Source: Vibrio sp. FE10 (GTDB taxonomy: Bacteria; Pseudomonadota; Gammaproteobacteria; Enterobacterales; Vibrionaceae). From it: DNA of 64,000 bases. The notes beneath the pieces were generated by a model, which saw only the letters and a program-made list of their open reading frames with translations, was not told the DNA's origin and made no database searches. The stretch is from the NCBI RefSeq assembly GCF_030297155.1, contig NZ_AP028067.1:1116001-1180000 (forward strand), given 5' to 3'. Position 1 is the stretch's first letter; each line of letters starts with the position of its first letter. Made by a program: the position numbers and the translations under genes. Positions 8,418 through 16,939 of the stretch are shown one piece after another.

Positions 8418-9920
8418 ATGAAAAGGATTTTCCATCTTGTCATCTTGAGTGTGTTGAGTAGCTTTTCGCTATCCGCATGGTCAGCTCAAGAGCAGCCAAA
8501 TATCTTTGTTATCTTCACCGATGATGTGGGTATTTCAAACCTAAGTGCGTATCACAACGGCGTGATGAGCAGTGAAACACCGAACATCGACAGCATTGCT
8601 GAGAAGGGCATGCTACTTACCGATTACTACGCCCAACCATCGTGTACCGCGGGGCGTTCTGCTTTCTTAACGGGGCAATTACCTGTGCGAACAGGCATGC
8701 ACTCGGTTGGGTTACCGGGTGGCCCTGTGGGTTTAAGTGCCGATACTCCAACACTTCCAGAGATGCTTAAGAGCATGGGTTACATGACGGGGCAGTTTGG
8801 TAAAAACCACCTAGGCGACCGAGATGAATTCTTACCGACAATGCATGGCTTTGATGAGTATTGGGGTTGGTTGTATCACTTGAATGCGATGGAATACACC
8901 GAAGATCCAGATTGGCCAAAAGATGGATCGTTAGATGCCTTTGCGCCTCGTAACGTGATTTATTCCAGAGCGGATGGAAAAGGCGGACAAACCATTGAAG
9001 ATGATGGTGCACTGTCGATTGATCGTATGCGTACATTGGATGATGAAGTTAACAAACACACGATCAACTTCATCGAAAGAGCGGTTGAAGCCGAGAAGCC
9101 ATTCTTTACTTGGTATTGCCCATCACGCGGTCACGTATGGACGCACCTTTCTGAAGAGTATGAAGCCATGCTTGGTCAGAACGGGTGGGGACTGCAAGAA
9201 GTGGTGATGAAAGACCTTGATGATCACGTTGGCGAGATGCTTGCCAAAATGGAAGAGCTCGGCATTGCAGATAACACCATCATCATTTTCACGGCCGATA
9301 ATGGCCCTGAAATAATGACATGGCCAGATGGTGGTATGACACCATTCCATGGCGAAAAAGGTACAACATGGGAAGGGGGCGTTCGTGCTCCTGCACTGGT
9401 TAGTTGGCCGGGTAAAATCCCAGCGGGCAGTGTCGGCAATGGCATCTTTGACGGCATGGATTGGTTACCAACACTGATTGCAGCGGCGGGTGGCCCAACA
9501 GATCTGAAAGAGAAAATGCTGAAAGGTCACGATGGTTTTAAAGCACACCTTGATGGTTATAACCAAGTCGATATGTTGACGGAAAAAGGCGACTCGAATC
9601 GTAAAGAGATTTACTACTACGAGCGAGACAAGTTGCAAGCGGTTCGAGTGGGTGATTGGAAAGCGCACTTCGTAGTACAGAACCACGGTTGGAGTGGTCC
9701 GAAAGAAGAACTCAACGCACCGTTACTGTTCAATCTGCGTCGCGATCCTTACGAGCGAGCCGCTGAAGAATCAGGTATGTACTTGAAGTGGATGGGTCAG
9801 AAAATGTGGGCATTTGGCCCAGCTCAAGCTGCGATTCAGCAACACTTAGCGACCTTCGAAGAGTGGCCTCCAGTAACTCCAGAGTCTCCGGCAGAGAAAA
9901 CCGGTGGTGTTGGTAATTAG
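8418..9920 (+). CDS. Exported type I sulfatase (arylsulfatase-like)
   Basis: This 500-residue protein has a signal peptide (about 22 residues ending SAWSA). The sulfatase signature CTAGRSAFLTG at about residue 75 has Cys-x-Ala-x-Arg, where the Cys becomes formylglycine. Metal ligands FTDDVG near the start and FTADNGPE in the middle are present, as is GKNHLGD. The family hydrolyses sulfate esters, in the periplasm here. The Ala at the third motif position fits maturation by anSME-type enzymes rather than FGE; no maturase is in the window. It follows a DUF4345 gene and faces a LacI-porin-MFS cluster, so a sulfated marine substrate is plausible but unproven. Confidence 0.9.
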   Translation: MKRIFHLVILSVLSSFSLSAWSAQEQPNIFVIFTDDVGISNLSAYHNGVMSSETPNIDSIAEKGMLLTDYYAQPSCTAGRSAFLTGQLPVRTGMHSVGLPGGPVGLSADTPTLPEMLKSMGYMTGQFGKNHLGDRDEFLPTMHGFDEYWGWLYHLNAMEYTEDPDWPKDGSLDAFAPRNVIYSRADGKGGQTIEDDGALSIDRMRTLDDEVNKHTINFIERAVEAEKPFFTWYCPSRGHVWTHLSEEYEAMLGQNGWGLQEVVMKDLDDHVGEMLAKMEELGIADNTIIIFTADNGPEIMTWPDGGMTPFHGEKGTTWEGGVRAPALVSWPGKIPAGSVGNGIFDGMDWLPTLIAAAGGPTDLKEKMLKGHDGFKAHLDGYNQVDMLTEKGDSNRKEIYYYERDKLQAVRVGDWKAHFVVQNHGWSGPKEELNAPLLFNLRRDPYERAAEESGMYLKWMGQKMWAFGPAQAAIQQHLATFEEWPPVTPESPAEKTGGVGN

Positions 9921-9931
9921 TTAAATATCAT

Positions 9932-9965
9932 AAAAAAATCCCGCTCACACTGAGCGGGATTTTTA
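9932..9965. terminator. Bidirectional terminator
   Basis: ATCCCGCTCA and TGAGCGGGAT form a 10-bp stem with A7 before and T5 after. It lies between the convergent sulfatase and LacI-family genes. Confidence 0.9.
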
Positions 9966-9989
9966 TTTGAATGCGTATTAACGTTGTTT

Positions 9990-11015
9990 CTATTTTAGCG
10001 TCGTTTTTCGTTCGATGAACTTCACTGGCACCATCAGCTTAACCAAGCTAGTGTCTTGCTCTTGAATCTGGCTAACGACAATTTTCACAGACTCACGGGC
10101 AAGGCGTCTGAAATCTTGCTTGAAGGTGGTGAGCTGGTAGTTCAACCACTGAGTTTGAGGAATATCATCAAAGCCGATCACTTGTAGATCTTCTGGAATG
10201 CGCAAGTTGAACTCTAAGCGTGCCACATCCATTACTGCCATCGCTAGGTTATCTGTCGCGCAGAAAATCGCTTGAGGATGTGTGGGTTCTGAAAACAGAG
10301 TTCGAATGGTATCGAGTGCATCAAGGTAGTCATAGTCAGCTTCAATCACTCGGGCTTGCTTGCCCGTCAGGTCTTCGAATTCTGAGCAAAAGCCCGCTTC
10401 ACGTTCGCCGTTGGTGTAAGTAGGTACGTTACCCGTTAGATAAATAGCGGACTTGGTTCCTACGCTATGTAAATGCTGAGCAGCGACTTGGCCTGCTGCG
10501 TAGTTATCACTCACTACATGGCTACTTTTGGTACCTTCAACCACACGAGCATACTGAACGATAGGGATATCGAACTCTTCACACTCTTCATAAAGCGACT
10601 TGTTGAACGTTGCAGAGGCTGCAATCACGCCATCAACACGATATTGAAAGATGTTAGGAATCGAGTGGTTGTCATTACCATCAACCTGCCACGGAATAAG
10701 CACCGCAGAATAGCCCTGTTTTTGTAACTCAGTAGAGATGAGTTGTAGGGTTTTCATGTGAATTGGGTAATCAGCATCAGGGAAGACCAAACCAATCAAC
10801 TTAGATTCGTTGGTGGTTAGGCTTCGAGCAAAGGCATTCGGGCGATAGTTGAGTGCTTTTGCGGCTTCGAATACTTTCTGCTTGGTCTTTTCAGACACCG
10901 AACTGCCCGGAACAAATACACGAGAAACGGTAGATTGAGAAACGCCAGCCAGTTTAGCGACATCTTTTGAAGTAACGGTTGGTTTTGACGCCGAGGAGTG
11001 TTTTGGTGAGTTCAT
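9990..11015 (-). CDS. LacI-family transcriptional regulator
   Basis: This 341-residue protein has the N-terminal LacI helix-turn-helix (TSKDVAKLAGVSQSTVSRVF, residues about 15-34) and a periplasmic-binding-like sensor domain with IGFDDIPQTQWL near the C-terminus. It is the last gene of a minus-strand run (MFS, SnoaL-like, porin, LacI). A palindromic site with central CG (GGTACGTACT, 11064-11073) lies about 50 bases upstream and has a relative at 15169-15183 before the MFS gene, so this protein may control the whole cluster and itself. The effector is unknown, probably a sugar or related metabolite. Confidence 0.9.
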   Translation of the reverse strand: MNSPKHSSASKPTVTSKDVAKLAGVSQSTVSRVFVPGSSVSEKTKQKVFEAAKALNYRPNAFARSLTTNESKLIGLVFPDADYPIHMKTLQLISTELQKQGYSAVLIPWQVDGNDNHSIPNIFQYRVDGVIAASATFNKSLYEECEEFDIPIVQYARVVEGTKSSHVVSDNYAAGQVAAQHLHSVGTKSAIYLTGNVPTYTNGEREAGFCSEFEDLTGKQARVIEADYDYLDALDTIRTLFSEPTHPQAIFCATDNLAMAVMDVARLEFNLRIPEDLQVIGFDDIPQTQWLNYQLTTFKQDFRRLARESVKIVVSQIQEQDTSLVKLMVPVKFIERKTTLK

Positions 11016-11061
11016 AGACCATGCTTGTGAGCCAAATTAACAGTCCACAGAGTACCATATT

Positions 11062-11076
11062 TAGGTACGTACTCAT
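11062..11076 (-). promoter_or_regulatory. Candidate LacI-family operator (autoregulation)
   Basis: On the minus strand the site reads ATGAGTACGTACCTA, with the 8-bp palindrome GTACGTAC and a central CG as in LacI-type operators. It lies about 50 bases upstream of the lacI-family start. A related copy, ATGAGTGCGTACCCA, is at 15169-15183. Confidence 0.5.
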
Positions 11077-11180
11077 AAAGCAATAATAAGGAATGATATG
11101 AAAAATAAGGAATATTGATCATTCTGAATTAAATGTTGGGTATAACCCATTGCTTGTGTTGAATAAAACGTGCACTTATA

Positions 11181-11209
11181 AAAAAGCTCTGCGTAACAGC
11201 AGAGCTTTA
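11181..11209 (-). terminator. Terminator after the porin gene
   Basis: AAAGCTCTGC and GCAGAGCTTT pair with a 5-base loop. On the minus strand the run of T follows the stem, which suits the porin gene ending at 11291. Confidence 0.75.
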
Positions 11210-11290
11210 GATTACGAATTGACTCATTAAATGAGTAACATACCGCAAAGCCGCTGGCTACTTAAGTCATAAGCCACAAGCGGTAAGCTA

Positions 11291-12367
11291 TTAGAAGTAG
11301 TAACGAATACCCGCAGCGAATTGGTCGTCGCTGTTTTCGTAACGGTTACCCACTGACTTGTCGTTACCATTATCGAACTGGTATTCCGTCCACACCAAGA
11401 ACTTGTTCTTCTTAAAGTGGTACTCAAGGCCAGGGATGATTAGCTGACGCTCGTAGCCATTAGCGTTGTCGTCTGTGTCCGTTAAGTAGTTAACGTTAAA
11501 GGTTGGACGCAGGCCGTTTTCAAAGTGGTAGTACGTGAAGAATTCAGCACCACGGTGGTCGTAGAATTCCGCTTGGCTGGTGGTTTCCCAGTTTGAGCCT
11601 TGGCTGTAGGTGAAACCGACAAATAGGCCATTATTGGTGTAGTTCACACCTAATAAACCGATGCGCTGTGTGTCGCCATCTTTGATGTTTTTCACACCGG
11701 CATCGACATCATCAAATTCGTTCTGATGGTAAGCCAAACCAATCGTTAGGCCATCCATAACTGTGTATAGCGTTGACGCGCCCATACCGTTTTTCAGGGT
11801 TGCTGTTAAACCATCTGCAAGGCCAACATCTTCACGAGTTGTCTGGTAAGTGAAGCCGTATTTCCAGTTGTCGCTGATGTTGTTACGGTAAGTGATTGAG
11901 TTCTCAGCTCGACCTGTACCTGAAGCAATACCCCAGTCAGACAGGTTGTAGTAGCCTGAACCACGTGAACCAAATACACGCCCCATATCGGTGAACCAAG
12001 CCACATCGTAGAAGGTAGACCACTGCTTAGTACCCGCAGCAATCTTGCCGTATTTGTCGTGCTCTACGCCAGCGTATAGAAGTCGGTCGTAAATATTGTC
12101 GCCGTTAGCTCCTGAGTTGTAACCCCATTCGGCATGGCCAAAGCCAGTCCAGTCGTTGTCTAAGCCCATTTGGCCTTTAAGGCCGAAACGAGAACTACCG
12201 CTGTTCCATTCGCCATTGTGATCGCCGCCTTTGTCTTGGTAACGAACGTCAAAACGGCCATCTAGAGTAAGGCTATCGCCCGCGTCATTGGTAAAAGTAT
12301 GTGCAGCAAAAGCAGAACCCGAAGTAAGTGCTGTCAGGATCACTGCTGAAAGAATCGACTTTTTCAT
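11291..12367 (-). CDS. Outer-membrane porin
   Basis: This 358-residue protein has a signal peptide (MKKSILSAVILTALTSGSAFA) and the barrel start HTFTNDAGDSLTLDGRFDVRY, typical of Vibrionaceae general-diffusion porins. The C-terminus is GIRYYF with the terminal Phe. An in-frame extension to 12451 exists, but ATG 12367 has an AAAGAGAA site and gives the signal peptide. Its position between the LacI regulator and SnoaL/MFS genes suggests a substrate-specific uptake porin for the same pathway. Confidence 0.88.
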   Translation of the reverse strand: MKKSILSAVILTALTSGSAFAAHTFTNDAGDSLTLDGRFDVRYQDKGGDHNGEWNSGSSRFGLKGQMGLDNDWTGFGHAEWGYNSGANGDNIYDRLLYAGVEHDKYGKIAAGTKQWSTFYDVAWFTDMGRVFGSRGSGYYNLSDWGIASGTGRAENSITYRNNISDNWKYGFTYQTTREDVGLADGLTATLKNGMGASTLYTVMDGLTIGLAYHQNEFDDVDAGVKNIKDGDTQRIGLLGVNYTNNGLFVGFTYSQGSNWETTSQAEFYDHRGAEFFTYYHFENGLRPTFNVNYLTDTDDNANGYERQLIIPGLEYHFKKNKFLVWTEYQFDNGNDKSVGNRYENSDDQFAAGIRYYF

Positions 12368-12490
12368 TGTTATTCTCTTTATTCGAGCCGTAGAAAGCCG
12401 CCGTGCTTTCAAGCCCGTTATATAGGTAATGGTTTGGCAGGGTGTGCCCATCCGTGAGGCACAAGTTGGTTATCTTGGGTGGAGCAAGTT

Positions 12491-12516
12491 GCCGAGGGCG
12501 AGAAGGAGCCCTCGGC
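12491..12516. other. Perfect GC-rich hairpin
   Basis: GCCGAGGGC and GCCCTCGGC form a 9-bp stem with an 8-base loop in the gap between the SnoaL-like and porin genes. No T run follows on either strand. It may stabilise an mRNA end or lower porin expression. Confidence 0.6.
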
Positions 12517-12566
12517 AGTCATGCCTGCCTAGCGTAGGTAAGGACTAGGTAGACAATAGGACATGG

Positions 12567-13583
12567 TTACAGCGTTGGATTCATGATAGATGAAGTACGT
12601 TCGAACACGTCCAGACCTTGCTGTTGTAGCCAGTAAGGAAGGTCGATAAGAACCCAGTTCTCAGACAGTTTGTCGCCGTCACGGTAGTACACGTCAACCA
12701 CTTGCATGTTTGCGCGAACTTCGCCGCCAGTCATACCTAGGAAACCGCCCGTTGGTGTGTTTGATAGGTTTGGCCAACCGAAGAAACAAGAGAAGTTACC
12801 TTCAGCGAAACGACAAACGTGGCCGTTGAACTTCTTGTCTTTCAGGTTATTACGGAAAGGAAGTTGGTGCTGTTGCTGGTAACGAGGAATCGTGTAAGAC
12901 GCGCCGATACCACATGGGCCGTACCAAATCATGTCTTTTGACCAGCTCTTCGCGAGTACTTCTGGTGGGCAACCCATCGCGCCGCTGTCGTTAAGTGCAG
13001 AAAGGTCATCAACCATCTTGTTCACTAGAGCAAGCGTTGCAACGCCTTCTTCCGGAGCCGCATCTTCAAACAACAGACCATCGTGGTTACGTGGACCAGG
13101 GTAAACGAAGTGCTTACCAGTTGATGGTGGAAGTGGGTAGCAACCCGCTTGATCCATCATGCCTAGTAGGTCTAGGAACAGGCCAGTCTTAGTGATTTTG
13201 CCATCAACCACACAGTTAAACTCTGCGTAGCGAACGTTCATGATCTTGCCAGTAGGGCGCATGCCTAGGTATTCAGCGTCGAACAGACCCATGAAGTGAC
13301 CCATGCTCATTACCCAAATTTCATCTGGGTTAACTTCGTTGTTACCGCCGATGAAGATGTCTTGACGACGCTGCATGCGTGTCATTGACTTCATCATTGG
13401 AGCCCAGAATACGTCTGCCGCAGCTTGAGCGCCTTCTTGCTCACGGAATGGGTAAACACCACGCCACAAGTAATCTTCAGAAGTGTGTGCTTTTAAAACT
13501 TCAGCAACGTTTTCGTGAGTAGCGTTTTCCATTGCGTCAAAGTAGTCACGAACAATGCGTTTAGCTTCTTGATATTTAGACAT
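12567..13583 (-). CDS. SnoaL-like / NTF2-fold protein
   Basis: This 338-residue protein appears to hold two NTF2-like (SnoaL) units. The first, about residues 1-150, starts SKYQEAKRIVRDYFDAMENA and includes WRGVYPFREQ. The second is about residues 175-330 with SKDMIWYGPCGIGASYTI and VDVYYRDGDKLSENWVLIDLPYW. Proteins of this fold include ester cyclases and hydratases, but the reaction is unknown. Start ATG 13583 follows an AAGAGAA site. It sits between MFS transporter and porin genes under likely LacI-type control, so an enzyme on an imported substrate is the natural inference. Confidence 0.75.
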   Translation of the reverse strand: MSKYQEAKRIVRDYFDAMENATHENVAEVLKAHTSEDYLWRGVYPFREQEGAQAAADVFWAPMMKSMTRMQRRQDIFIGGNNEVNPDEIWVMSMGHFMGLFDAEYLGMRPTGKIMNVRYAEFNCVVDGKITKTGLFLDLLGMMDQAGCYPLPPSTGKHFVYPGPRNHDGLLFEDAAPEEGVATLALVNKMVDDLSALNDSGAMGCPPEVLAKSWSKDMIWYGPCGIGASYTIPRYQQQHQLPFRNNLKDKKFNGHVCRFAEGNFSCFFGWPNLSNTPTGGFLGMTGGEVRANMQVVDVYYRDGDKLSENWVLIDLPYWLQQQGLDVFERTSSIMNPTL

Positions 13584-13644
13584 AGTAAATTCTCTTTTGT
13601 GTTGTCGAGCCAACATTCGGAACAGGACTCGATTTGGATTTGGT

Positions 13645-13664
13645 TACCGGCTGACTGCTCAGCC
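13645..13664. other. Intercistronic hairpin
   Basis: CCGGCTGA and TCAGCCGG form an 8-bp perfect stem with a 4-base loop, lying between the MFS and SnoaL-like genes of one operon. There is no T run, so it looks like an mRNA-stability or partial attenuation element rather than a terminator. Confidence 0.5.
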
Positions 13665-13727
13665 GGATTGATGTTTATTTCGTATCTTTAGAGGTTTTCA
13701 ACTTTTAGAGGTTTCAACTAAAGGGGA

Positions 13728-15023
13728 TTAAGCTTTTGCTGCTTCCGCTTTTTTGCTCTTGTCGAAAATGCCGCCTTTCAATGTTTCTGGCAGAGATAGC
13801 CACAGTAGACCGGCCAGAATCCATACGATTGGTGAACCCCACATTGCTGTCGCAAGGTCGCTGCGCTCTTGGATGAATACCAATACCATTGGAGCCCACA
13901 TGCCGATAATACGACCACCGTGGAACAGAGCTGCACCGAAGCTACGTAGGTGAGCTGGGAACAATTCAGAGAAGTAACCACCCCATACTGCAGAAGCAGA
14001 CAGACCGAAGTTGTAGATAAGACCTAGGATAGCCAGCATGTTTAGGCTGCCGATCATCACGTCGCTTGGTGCGACGAAGAATACTGAAGCCATGACACCC
14101 GCAAGGATGAAACCAAACGCGTTCACTTTACGGCCGTATTTATCGGCGATTGCACCCCATACCCAAGCACCGAATAGAGAACCGAATGCAGAGATAGAGA
14201 AGATGATTCCGATCGTTGCACCGTCGAATTGACGAACGTCTTTTAGGTACGTTGTCACGAAGCCAGAGAAGAATTGGTAGCCGTAGAAGTTAAGGCCAGC
14301 CAGTAACAAACAGGTAATCGTTAGCTTGCGGTAAGGCGCGCTTAACATTTCACCCCAAGAACCTTTCTTCGCTGGTGCGTTTGACGCTTCAGCAGCGGCT
14401 TGCTCTTCTTCACCGTAGGCGATCACTTTCTTGTCGCTAGGCAGGATGAAGATCATCAATGCAGCAGCAACCAGAGGAGGAATACCACCTACCCACATTA
14501 GGCTTTGCCAAGGAGCGTCGATGCTAGAAATGAATGCTGCATACGCACCCATTGCCATTAGAGCAACCGAGAACATAGAAGAAGCGAATGCCGTTAACTT
14601 ACCGCGAACGCTTGGTGTAAATAGGCCAATCATCAGGCTTACTGCTACTGTGAAGTAGCCACCTAAAGAAATACCGATGATGAAACGCATTGCTGCCCAC
14701 ATCGCGTAGTCAGTAAACATCATGTTGATGATGGTTGCGCCACCATTCAGTGCGGTGATGACAATAAGAGTCGATTTCTTACCAAAGTTTGATGCCACCC
14801 ATGCACAGCTTAGGGCACCAATCAGTGCGCCAACCGACTGCCATGTATAGAACTGAGCGGTATCCGCTAAGTTAATACCATCGTACGCATCAACGATGTA
14901 GGGGCGTACGTAGTCAATAATTACAAAGTTATAACAATAGAAAAAGTAGCCAACTAGAATTGCTAGATAAGCAGCTACCCTTTGAATCATAGGAACTTCG
15001 CTCATGTGTTTTTTAGTAGTCAT
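13728..15023 (-). CDS. MFS transporter
   Basis: This 431-residue protein has about 12 predicted membrane helices and a central cytoplasmic loop (SDKKVIAYGEEEQAAAEAS region, about 195-225). AIADKYGRKVNAFG is the loop motif typical of MFS sugar/organic acid carriers. It is the first gene of a minus-strand run with the SnoaL-like protein, porin and LacI regulator, so it probably imports the cluster's substrate across the inner membrane. ATG 15023 has AAAGG ten bases upstream. The substrate cannot be told. Confidence 0.85.
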   Translation of the reverse strand: MTTKKHMSEVPMIQRVAAYLAILVGYFFYCYNFVIIDYVRPYIVDAYDGINLADTAQFYTWQSVGALIGALSCAWVASNFGKKSTLIVITALNGGATIINMMFTDYAMWAAMRFIIGISLGGYFTVAVSLMIGLFTPSVRGKLTAFASSMFSVALMAMGAYAAFISSIDAPWQSLMWVGGIPPLVAAALMIFILPSDKKVIAYGEEEQAAAEASNAPAKKGSWGEMLSAPYRKLTITCLLLAGLNFYGYQFFSGFVTTYLKDVRQFDGATIGIIFSISAFGSLFGAWVWGAIADKYGRKVNAFGFILAGVMASVFFVAPSDVMIGSLNMLAILGLIYNFGLSASAVWGGYFSELFPAHLRSFGAALFHGGRIIGMWAPMVLVFIQERSDLATAMWGSPIVWILAGLLWLSLPETLKGGIFDKSKKAEAAKA

Positions 15024-15168
15024 GACCGATAAACCTTTATTTTTTATAGGGTGTTTTTAGTTTTGATTATTGTGCAGTGGTTATTGATGTTCACTACACC
15101 GTCTTCGTTTCGAGAGAGATAATAGAATTTTTGTGGTTATTAGATCCGTGATCAAGGTCAATTTTAAA

Positions 15169-15183
15169 ATGAGTGCGTACCCA
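15169..15183 (+). promoter_or_regulatory. Candidate LacI-family operator
   Basis: ATGAGTGCGTACCCA matches the site upstream of the LacI-family gene (ATGAGTACGTACCTA) at 13 of 15 positions. It lies about 150 bases upstream of the MFS start. Confidence 0.45.
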
Positions 15184-15267
15184 TTTTGTGTATTTTGGTG
15201 ATCTGGATCTCATTAGATCGTGAATTTGCGCTGATCAGGACGTTTTGAGCGTTTATTCATCTATATT

Positions 15268-15283
15268 AGTGACAATACTCACA
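15268..15283 (+). promoter_or_regulatory. Candidate CRP site
   Basis: AGTGACAATACTCACA has the GTGA-N6-TCAC core of the CRP consensus with one mismatch to TGTGA-N6-TCACA. It lies about 90 bases upstream of the sodium symporter start, a normal activation distance. Confidence 0.55.
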
Positions 15284-15371
15284 CTTACTGTGGGTTTTTG
15301 AGGGAATATATCCAATTTTAAGTACTATTGGCGGCGAATGATTTGCGAAATACAATAAACGGAATCTAAAA

Positions 15372-16913
15372 ATGGTTACGTACTCAAGTTTTGTGGTTAT
15401 TGCTCTTTATGTGCTAACTACTTTATTTATCAGCTACTTAGTGAATAAGCGTTATAGCGTTGGTGGCGACTTTTCGACTGGTGGAAAACAGTTTGGTTGG
15501 TTTACGGCAGGTGTGTCGATTCTTGCAACCTACATCAGTGCGATGACGTTCGTGGGCATGCCGGGCTGGGTTTATAGCTCAGGCATGGAAGCAATGAGCG
15601 TCCATTTGAATTACCCAATAGTGATTTTTTTCGCTGTGGTTTTCTTTGTCCCGGTGTTTTACAAACTCGGCCTTACCTCGATTTATGAATACCTAGAGCA
15701 CCGCTTCGGCGTTGTTGCTCGCACGATCAACTCTATCGTGTTTATTGTGGTTCAGTGTATTTCGGCAGGGGTGATTTTGTATGCGGTTGCACTGATCTTG
15801 GTGCAAGTGTTGCCGGTGAGCATCTCCGAGGCAATCATCTACATTAGCTTGTTTACCGCTTTGTATACCTATGCAGGGGGGATCTCGACCGTCATATGGA
15901 CAGACATGTTGCAGTCAGCGGTGTTGATCATCGGCAGTATTGCTATCTTTGCCTTATTGCTAATGAAGATTGATGCGGGCGAAGTGTTGTCTCCTGAACA
16001 CCTGAATATCATCAACCTCGATTTCGACTTGGGTGTTGATACCACTTTGTGGGCGGGTGTGGTGGCCGTGAGTTTCTTACATCTAAGTGTGTACGGCACT
16101 AACCAATTGATTATTCAAAGAACGCTGGCGACCAAAAACGTTAAGACAGCACAAAAATCCATGCTGCTTTGTGGTTACGGCGCGTTCTTTATCTACCTGT
16201 TTTTCTCGGTAATGGGCGTTCTACTGAGTGTCTTTTATCAAGACCAAAGCTTTGAAAACAGCAATGAAGTGATTCTCGATTTCGTGTTTAACCATACCAA
16301 CCCCATCATTGTTGGTTTGGTGATATCCGCGCTGTCTGCAGCAGCGATGTCGACACTGGATTCCACTTATAACTCAATGGCGACTGTGGCAACGTTCGAT
16401 TTCTATAAGCGCTTTTTCCGTAAGAAAGCCTCTGACGCACATTATGAATCGGTCGCCAGAAAAATGAGTTTAGTTGCTGCGGCTTCGGTTGTTGTACCTG
16501 CTTTGTTGGCGGTGTCTAACGAATCTGTGCTTAAGACGATTGCCAGCCTGACCTCCATTTTTGTTGGTATTCGCCTTGGCTCTTTCATCCTTGGTTTGTT
16601 CTTTAAAAAGGCAAATGAGAAAGGGGTGATTGCAGGCAGTGTTGGCAGCGTGGCTGTGGTGTTTATTGCTAAATACATTGGTATCTCTTGGCCTTGGTTT
16701 GCCTTGATTGGCACCGTAGTTTTCCTCGTGTTAGGAGTTGTTGTGAGTCGTTTCTGGGGAGAAGTGACAGAGCAACAAAATGAATTTATAGCCAAGCAGA
16801 AGCACTTGTTCGCCAAGCCTACTGCGAGTCATTACGGCTTGTTGGTGTTCGCTGTTGTGACAATCGCTGCTTGTACTGTTATCCCTGATTGGCTCTATGC
16901 CGCTCTTTCTTAA
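15372..16913 (+). CDS. Sodium:solute symporter (SSS family)
   Basis: This 513-residue protein has about 13 membrane helices. The SSS signature region FSTGGKQFGWFTAGVSILAT followed by YISAMTFVGMPG at the start and LSAAAMSTLDSTYNSMAT in the second half matches the sodium-site helices of the SGLT fold. It imports a solute with Na+. Spacing to the L-serine dehydratase start is 26 bases, so the two are an operon and an amino-acid or serine-yielding substrate is likely. A CRP-like site upstream suggests catabolite control. Confidence 0.88.
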   Translation: MVTYSSFVVIALYVLTTLFISYLVNKRYSVGGDFSTGGKQFGWFTAGVSILATYISAMTFVGMPGWVYSSGMEAMSVHLNYPIVIFFAVVFFVPVFYKLGLTSIYEYLEHRFGVVARTINSIVFIVVQCISAGVILYAVALILVQVLPVSISEAIIYISLFTALYTYAGGISTVIWTDMLQSAVLIIGSIAIFALLLMKIDAGEVLSPEHLNIINLDFDLGVDTTLWAGVVAVSFLHLSVYGTNQLIIQRTLATKNVKTAQKSMLLCGYGAFFIYLFFSVMGVLLSVFYQDQSFENSNEVILDFVFNHTNPIIVGLVISALSAAAMSTLDSTYNSMATVATFDFYKRFFRKKASDAHYESVARKMSLVAAASVVVPALLAVSNESVLKTIASLTSIFVGIRLGSFILGLFFKKANEKGVIAGSVGSVAVVFIAKYIGISWPWFALIGTVVFLVLGVVVSRFWGEVTEQQNEFIAKQKHLFAKPTASHYGLLVFAVVTIAACTVIPDWLYAALS

Positions 16914-16939
16914 TTGACCGACTCTTTACTGGTATATCT

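Larger units (their letters stand above)
15024..15371. promoter_or_regulatory. Divergent promoter region (MFS / sodium symporter)
   Basis: This 348-base region between divergent genes holds a candidate LacI-type site (15169-15183) and a CRP-like site (15268-15283). No ORF is supported in it. Confidence 0.5.

Noticed and set aside
9224..9457. Minus-strand ORF inside the sulfatase gene
   Set aside because: It is antisense to the catalytic domain and has no supporting signals.
11227..11427. Minus-strand ORF overlapping the porin 3' end
   Set aside because: It is a shifted frame within the porin coding region with no start signal.
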